This document shows, piece after piece, positions 6,198-9,882 of a DNA stretch of 9,882 bases. The stretch spans positions 1 to 9,882 of the forward strand of contig JAKSDL010000160.1 of NCBI GenBank assembly GCA_022360105.1, read 5' to 3'. The number at the start of each line of letters is the position of its first letter. Position 1 is the stretch's first letter. Both the position numbers and the translations under genes were made by a program. The stretch comes from Pseudomonadota bacterium (GTDB taxonomy: Bacteria > SAR324 > XYD2-FULL-50-16 > JAHJRI01). The notes under the pieces are model-generated. The model worked only from the letters and a program-made list of their open reading frames with translations. It was not told the origin of the DNA and did not search any database.

Positions 6198-7196
6198 ATG
6201 GATTTAAATATTGTTTGGTTTTTATTGATTGGCTTTTTGTTGGTCGGCTATGCGATACTGGATGGTTACGATTTAGGCACCGGAATGCACCACTTTTTTG
6301 TCAAAAGAGAAAATGACAAACAGGCAATGATCAAGGCCATTGCACCTTTCTGGGATGGCAATGAAGTGTGGTTACTGACCGGTGGCGGTGCCATTTTTGC
6401 GGCATTTCCACATGTGTATGCAACCGTCTTCAGTGGATTTTACCTGGCAATGATCACGTTGTTGGTCGCCTTGATATTCAGGGCATTGTCTATTGAATTC
6501 AGAAACGAAGTAGAAAATAAAAGCTGGCAGAAATTCTGGGACAAGGCTTTCTCAATTTCAAGCTTTCTGGCTGCTTTATTGCTGGGTATAGCTTTGGGGA
6601 ATATTTATACCGGCCTGCCTATTGATGGGCAAATGAATTTTACCGGATCATTTTTTACCCTTCTTCGCCCGATACCACTGTGTATCGGTATTAGCGGTGT
6701 GTTTATGATGGCAACCCAGGGTGCTGCCTTTCAGGCGTTAAAAACAAGCAGCTACTTACAAAAATCGATGAAGGAAAAAGTCAGACTCAGCTGGTTTTTG
6801 TTTCTGATCAGTATTGCTCTCACGATTTTGGTTGTGGCGATCACAGATATGACGAAAATTGAGATTCTGTTTCAAAACCCCTTCGGATATCTGGCCATGA
6901 TATGTTTTGCTGTCGGAGTTATCTCACTGCCGCTTTTTTTAAAGAATGATGCCCTGCTGCAAACCTTTTTAGCATCATCTTTGATCATTATTTCCATGTT
7001 TCTGATCGTCGGGGTCACCATCTTTCCGAACATGGTACCCGCGCTTGACCTGGCCAACAGTCTGACCATTTACAACGCCTCGTCCAGTCAGAAAACATTA
7101 ACCACTATGCTCTTCATTGCACTAATAGGTATGCCGATTGTGATATTTTATACTGTGTTCGTTTATCGGGTTTTCCGAAAAGGATCGGCCAGGTAA
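6198..7196 (+). CDS. cydB: Cytochrome bd quinol oxidase subunit II
   Basis: This 332-residue membrane protein pairs with CydA and stabilises its hemes. It shows the family's N-terminal segment ending LDGYDLG (21-27), the loop PFWDGNEVWLL (50-60), FPHVYATVFSGFY (70-82) and FRALSIEFR (94-102), followed by several further hydrophobic helices. Length is normal for short-form CydB, somewhat under the E. coli protein. A strong GGGAGG (6188-6193) lies four bases before ATG, a slightly short spacing. No small CydX-like membrane peptide and no cydCD transporter genes follow; the 64 bases after the stop hold only a hairpin. Confidence 0.95.
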   Translation: MDLNIVWFLLIGFLLVGYAILDGYDLGTGMHHFFVKRENDKQAMIKAIAPFWDGNEVWLLTGGGAIFAAFPHVYATVFSGFYLAMITLLVALIFRALSIEFRNEVENKSWQKFWDKAFSISSFLAALLLGIALGNIYTGLPIDGQMNFTGSFFTLLRPIPLCIGISGVFMMATQGAAFQALKTSSYLQKSMKEKVRLSWFLFLISIALTILVVAITDMTKIEILFQNPFGYLAMICFAVGVISLPLFLKNDALLQTFLASSLIIISMFLIVGVTIFPNMVPALDLANSLTIYNASSSQKTLTTMLFIALIGMPIVIFYTVFVYRVFRKGSAR

Positions 7197-7211
7197 GCGG
7201 CAGAACTTTGT

Positions 7212-7240
7212 GGGGCATGGAGAATGAGCATGTCCCCTTT
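7212..7240 (+). terminator. Hairpin between cydB and phoH, possible weak terminator
   Basis: GGGGCATG (7212-7219) pairs with CATG-T-CCCC (7229-7237) with a single bulged T and a nine-base loop, followed by only three T residues. It could attenuate read-through from cydAB. The structure borders GGAG (7219-7222), the only Shine-Dalgarno-like site near the phoH start, so it may instead affect translation. Confidence 0.35.
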
Positions 7241-7343
7241 CATCACTTCCCCAGCTGCTTATGAGAAAAAGAAAGATATTCGTTCTCGACACAAATGTTA
7301 TTCTGCACGATCCCAGCTGTATTTACGAATTCAGCAACCATGA
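7230..7343 (+). other. Short overlapping frame with its own Shine-Dalgarno site, possible leader peptide
   Basis: ATG at 7230 follows GGAG (7219-7222) by seven bases, an ideal spacing, and opens a 37-codon frame (starting MSPFITSPAAYEKKK) that ends at TGA 7341-7343. It overlaps the start of the PhoH gene in a different frame. The peptide resembles no family I know. It may be a chance frame, or a translated leader affecting phoH initiation. Confidence 0.2.
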
Positions 7344-8586
7344 TATCATCCTTCCCATCACTGTTATAGAAGAGCTCGATAATTTCAAAAAAGGGAATGA
7401 AACCATCAATTTTCATGCCCGGGAATTTGCCAGAGCCCTGGACAGCATCAGCAGCAATAAGCCGTTTGAAAAGGGATTTCGTATTGCCAAAGGAAAGGGC
7501 AAGATATTCATTGAGCTGGAATCGGAGTTCCATTCCGATATTGCCAAAAGCTTTTCTTCTCAAAAACACGACCATCGTATTCTGAACATCGCTTACCATG
7601 CCAGGCAGAAATACCCCGGCAATGAAGTCATGCTGGTAACCAAAGATGTCAACCTCCGCATGAAAGCCAAGTCCGTAGGCTTGTTAGCCAAGGATTATAC
7701 AACTGATCATGTCAAGGATTTAAGTTCTCTCTATAAGGGCAGCCGAATTCTGGATGACGTTGCGGGAGAATTGATCGATGAGTTATACCAGGGAAATGGA
7801 GAGTTTGATGCTTCTTTACTCAACGTTGAGAAGGAACTCAGGCCGCATGAATATATCATTCTCAAGGGAGAAGGAAGATCCGCCCTTTGTGTCTATGATC
7901 CGCTCACTCTTCAGATCAAGCATGTAAAAAAGCTAACCGCCTACGGCATTAAACCGCGAAATGCAGAACAAGCATTTGCCTTCAATGCCCTCACCAATCC
8001 GGATATTAAGCTCGTCAGCCTTTCAGGAAAGGCCGGTACAGGTAAGACTTTGTTGGCATTGGCTGCCGGTCTGCACCTGCGTAAAAGTTTTCGCCAGATC
8101 TTTATCGCCAGACCGATTGTACCTTTGAGTTATCGCGATATAGGATTTTTACCCGGCGACGTAAAATCCAAGCTGGACCCATACATGCAGCCTTTGTTTG
8201 ACAACCTGGGAGTAATCCAGAATCAATACGGAGAAGCCGACACCAAACATCAGAATATTAAGGACTATCTTGAGTCTGAGAAGCTGGTGGTCGCACCACT
8301 AGCCTATATTCGCGGGCGCAGCCTCGTGAAAGTGTTTTTCATCGTGGATGAAGCACAAAACCTGACACCACATGAAGTAAAAACAATCATCACCAGGGCT
8401 GGAGAAGGAACCAAGTTTATATTTACCGGGGATATGTTTCAAATCGATCACCCTTACCTGGACAGCCATGCTAACGGCATGAGCTACCTGATCGAACGGA
8501 TGCAGGGCCAGAAAATCTATGCACACATCAACCTGGAAAAAGGCGAACGGTCGGAATTGGCTGAGATCGCTTCGAATTTGTTGTAG
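7261..8586 (+). CDS. PhoH-family ATPase with N-terminal PIN nuclease domain
   Basis: This 441-residue protein joins a PIN-type RNase domain (about 1-150) to a PhoH-type P-loop ATPase (about 225-441). PIN acidic residues visible are D10 in VLDTNV, E37/E38 in TVIEELD, D104 and D129. The ATPase has Walker A GKAGTGKT (256-263) and Walker B FFIVDEAQN (359-367) followed by FTGDMFQID (388-396). The same architecture occurs in B. subtilis YlaK and mycobacterial PhoH2, described as ATP-dependent RNA-unwinding ribonucleases, so a cytoplasmic RNA-processing role is likely. ATG 7261 is the only possible ATG, since an in-frame stop lies at 7225-7227, and it matches the family N-terminus. It has no Shine-Dalgarno sequence directly before it. 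The nudix gene begins 19 bases after the stop. Confidence 0.9.
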   Translation: MRKRKIFVLDTNVILHDPSCIYEFSNHDIILPITVIEELDNFKKGNETINFHAREFARALDSISSNKPFEKGFRIAKGKGKIFIELESEFHSDIAKSFSSQKHDHRILNIAYHARQKYPGNEVMLVTKDVNLRMKAKSVGLLAKDYTTDHVKDLSSLYKGSRILDDVAGELIDELYQGNGEFDASLLNVEKELRPHEYIILKGEGRSALCVYDPLTLQIKHVKKLTAYGIKPRNAEQAFAFNALTNPDIKLVSLSGKAGTGKTLLALAAGLHLRKSFRQIFIARPIVPLSYRDIGFLPGDVKSKLDPYMQPLFDNLGVIQNQYGEADTKHQNIKDYLESEKLVVAPLAYIRGRSLVKVFFIVDEAQNLTPHEVKTIITRAGEGTKFIFTGDMFQIDHPYLDSHANGMSYLIERMQGQKIYAHINLEKGERSELAEIASNLL

Positions 8587-8605
8587 GAGTTAGGAATTAG
8601 AAGAA

Positions 8606-9181
8606 ATGAAAATCAAAGAGCTGAGAAAAGTAACCAACTATAAATTCCTCAACATGTACGAATTGGATTATACGGATATGAGAGGAAACGATAAATCATG
8701 GGAGTTTGTATCCCGAAACCCTGAGCCCAAGTGCGTTCATCAGACTTTTTCGGAGCCTGATGCCGTGGTGATTGTTCCTTTTCATACCGGGCTTAACAAA
8801 CTGGTGGTGATCGAAGAATTCCGGGTACCTTTGACCGGTTATCAATTCGGATTCCCCGCCGGCTTGGTGGACGAAGGTGAAAGCATAACAGACGCAGGAA
8901 AAAGGGAACTAAAAGAAGAAACCGGACTTGACCTGACAAAAGTACTGAAGCAAAGTCCTCCTGTATACTCCACTTCCGGCATGACAGATGAGTCGGTTTG
9001 CATGCTTTATGTGGAATGCGATGGCGTCGCCGACAATAAGCAAAATGAAAGCTCGGAAGACATCAAAACACATTTTTTATCCCAACAGGAAACGATAGAG
9101 TTGCTGCAGGACAAATCAATAAAGTTTGACGTCAAAACCTGGCTGGCACTCTCCACCTTTGCACAAACAGGCTCTTTATAA
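8606..9181 (+). CDS. Nudix hydrolase, ADP-ribose pyrophosphatase-like
   Basis: This 191-residue protein has a perfect Nudix box at 86-108: G86, E92, R100-E101-L102, E104-E105 and G107-L108, the Mg2+-binding catalytic helix that cleaves nucleoside diphosphates linked to another group. The upstream stretch VIEEFRVPL...QFGFPAGLVDEGES resembles ADP-ribose and nucleotide-sugar pyrophosphatases. ADP-ribose enzymes usually have a proline 16 residues after the box; here that position is S124 in STSGMTDE, so the substrate is uncertain. The ribosome binding site is modest (AGAAGAA just before ATG, or AGGA further back). The 19-base gap to phoH suggests a shared transcript. Confidence 0.85.
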   Translation: MKIKELRKVTNYKFLNMYELDYTDMRGNDKSWEFVSRNPEPKCVHQTFSEPDAVVIVPFHTGLNKLVVIEEFRVPLTGYQFGFPAGLVDEGESITDAGKRELKEETGLDLTKVLKQSPPVYSTSGMTDESVCMLYVECDGVADNKQNESSEDIKTHFLSQQETIELLQDKSIKFDVKTWLALSTFAQTGSL

Positions 9182-9343
9182 TTTATGGTTTTAGAATGTA
9201 GATTTTAGATTTACGGGTAGTGAACGCTACGCTTTCGTTTTTAAACTTAGAAATATTCACTAATTGTAGTTGTAGGATGGGTAACTCGTTACCCAGCAAC
9301 CGGAACTAATCGCCAATCGCTAAAAACCTGAAGCTAATAAACA
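9182..9343 (+). other. Intergenic region between Nudix gene and uridine kinase
   Basis: No gene fits in these 162 bases. The left part is AT-rich with loose TTAGAT-like repetition and a weak GTAG/CTAC hairpin near 9220; the right part carries copy 3 of the dispersed palindrome. No clear promoter or Shine-Dalgarno site is seen before the uridine kinase. Confidence 0.4.
9278..9295 (+). repeat. Dispersed palindromic hairpin, copy 3
   Basis: TGGGTAA (9278-9284) pairs perfectly with TTACCCA (9289-9295) around the loop CTCG. It matches the reverse complement of the copy at 203-222 except for a paired C/G to T/A change in both arms, as expected if the fold is conserved. TAGGA precedes it, and CGGAACTAA follows at 9301-9309, as it does after copy 1. 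It lies 49 bases before the uridine kinase start. Confidence 0.6.
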
Positions 9344-9882
9344 ATGGACGAACAAAAATCTTATGTAATTGGGATCGCCGGTGGGTCAGGGTCTGGGAAG
9401 ACTACCGTGATCAATAAAATTATGGAAAAGGTCGGTGAGGAGAATGTGGTAGTTCTGCAGCACGACTGGTACTACAAACACAATCCCCATCTTTCATTTG
9501 AGGAAAGAGCCAGTCTCAACTATGATCATCCGGAAGCATTGGAAACTACATTGATCATCACCCATTTAAAGGAACTGGTCGAAGGCAGACCGGTTACCGC
9601 CCCCCAATACGATTTCAGCAACCATTTAAGAAAAGATGAAACCCACCTGATCAAACCCACCGGCATCATCATTGTTGATGGAATTTTGATCTTCCGGGAT
9701 GAGGCCTTGCGAGATTTGATGGATTTAAAAATCTTTGTGGACGCAGATTCTGATCATCGATTTATCCGCCGGATGGAACGTGATATAAAAGACAGGGGCA
9801 GAACCAGGGAGTCCGTTGTGAAACAATACCTGGAAACAGTAAAACCCATGCACGATCTGTTTGTCGAAACCAGCAAACGCTA
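9344..9882 (+). CDS. udk: Uridine kinase (partial, C-terminus beyond window)
   Basis: The frame is open from ATG 9344 to the window end, 179 residues, against about 210 in E. coli Udk, so roughly the last 30 are missing. The enzyme phosphorylates uridine and cytidine in the pyrimidine salvage pathway. Visible motifs are Walker A GGSGSGKT (13-20), HDWYYK (40-45), NYDHPEA (59-65), the nucleoside-binding YDFSNH (89-94), the Walker B-like VDGIL (111-115), the lid region RRMERDIKDRGR (142-153) and KPMHDLFVE (167-175). The start matches the family N-terminus, though no Shine-Dalgarno site is obvious. The frame is intact, so this is a window truncation and not a broken gene. Confidence 0.93.
   Translation, partial: MDEQKSYVIGIAGGSGSGKTTVINKIMEKVGEENVVVLQHDWYYKHNPHLSFEERASLNYDHPEALETTLIITHLKELVEGRPVTAPQYDFSNHLRKDETHLIKPTGIIIVDGILIFRDEALRDLMDLKIFVDADSDHRFIRRMERDIKDRGRTRESVVKQYLETVKPMHDLFVETSKR

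Noticed and set aside
7261..7710. PIN domain as a toxin of a toxin-antitoxin pair
   Set aside because: The PIN domain is fused to a complete PhoH ATPase, a common housekeeping architecture; the out-of-frame short ORF before it has no antitoxin features.
1..9882. CRISPR arrays, insertion sequences, tRNA or rRNA genes, and defence systems
   Set aside because: No regularly spaced repeats, transposase motifs, cloverleaf sequences or recognised defence proteins were seen.

Overview
The window is an ordinary-looking bacterial chromosomal segment of moderate GC with dense protein genes. The gene set combines a cytochrome bd oxidase, a rubredoxin/flavodiiron protein pair, a ferritin-like diiron protein and a soluble transhydrogenase. 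This suggests a heterotroph that meets oxygen only intermittently (microaerobic, facultative or oxygen-tolerant anaerobe). I cannot name the phylum from sequence alone. Good Shine-Dalgarno sites precede some genes and are absent before others.

Layout. Bases 1-112 hold the last 36 codons of a plus-strand gene whose C-terminus resembles acetolactate synthase large subunits. It converges on sthA (minus strand, 251-1654), and two short palindromic hairpins lie between them. A 768-base divergent gap (1655-2422) has no convincing gene but holds five inverted repeats. From 2423 everything is on the plus strand: a ferritin-like protein (2423-2899); rubredoxin (3176-3334) and a class A flavodiiron protein (3339-4523), separated by 4 bases; a terminator-like hairpin; cydA (4839-6161) and cydB (6198-7196); a PIN-PhoH ATPase (7261-8586); a Nudix hydrolase (8606-9181); and a uridine kinase cut off by the window end (9344-9882).

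How the genes fit together. Rubredoxin passes electrons to the flavodiiron protein, which reduces O2 (or NO) in the cytoplasm. CydAB reduces O2 at the membrane with quinol. The ferritin-like protein probably handles iron or peroxide. SthA balances NADH against NADPH. The segment from 2423 to 7196 therefore reads as an oxygen-handling cluster. The later genes (PhoH, Nudix, Udk) are RNA and nucleotide housekeeping functions and probably unrelated.

I see no mobile element, CRISPR array, rRNA or tRNA, and no clearly new multi-gene system. The signals most worth following are non-coding: a strong promoter with a TACA-N2-TGTA palindrome at the predicted start of the rubredoxin transcript, a run of perfect inverted repeats upstream of the ferritin-like gene, a dispersed hairpin family present three times, and a Shine-Dalgarno site before phoH that points to an out-of-frame start codon.
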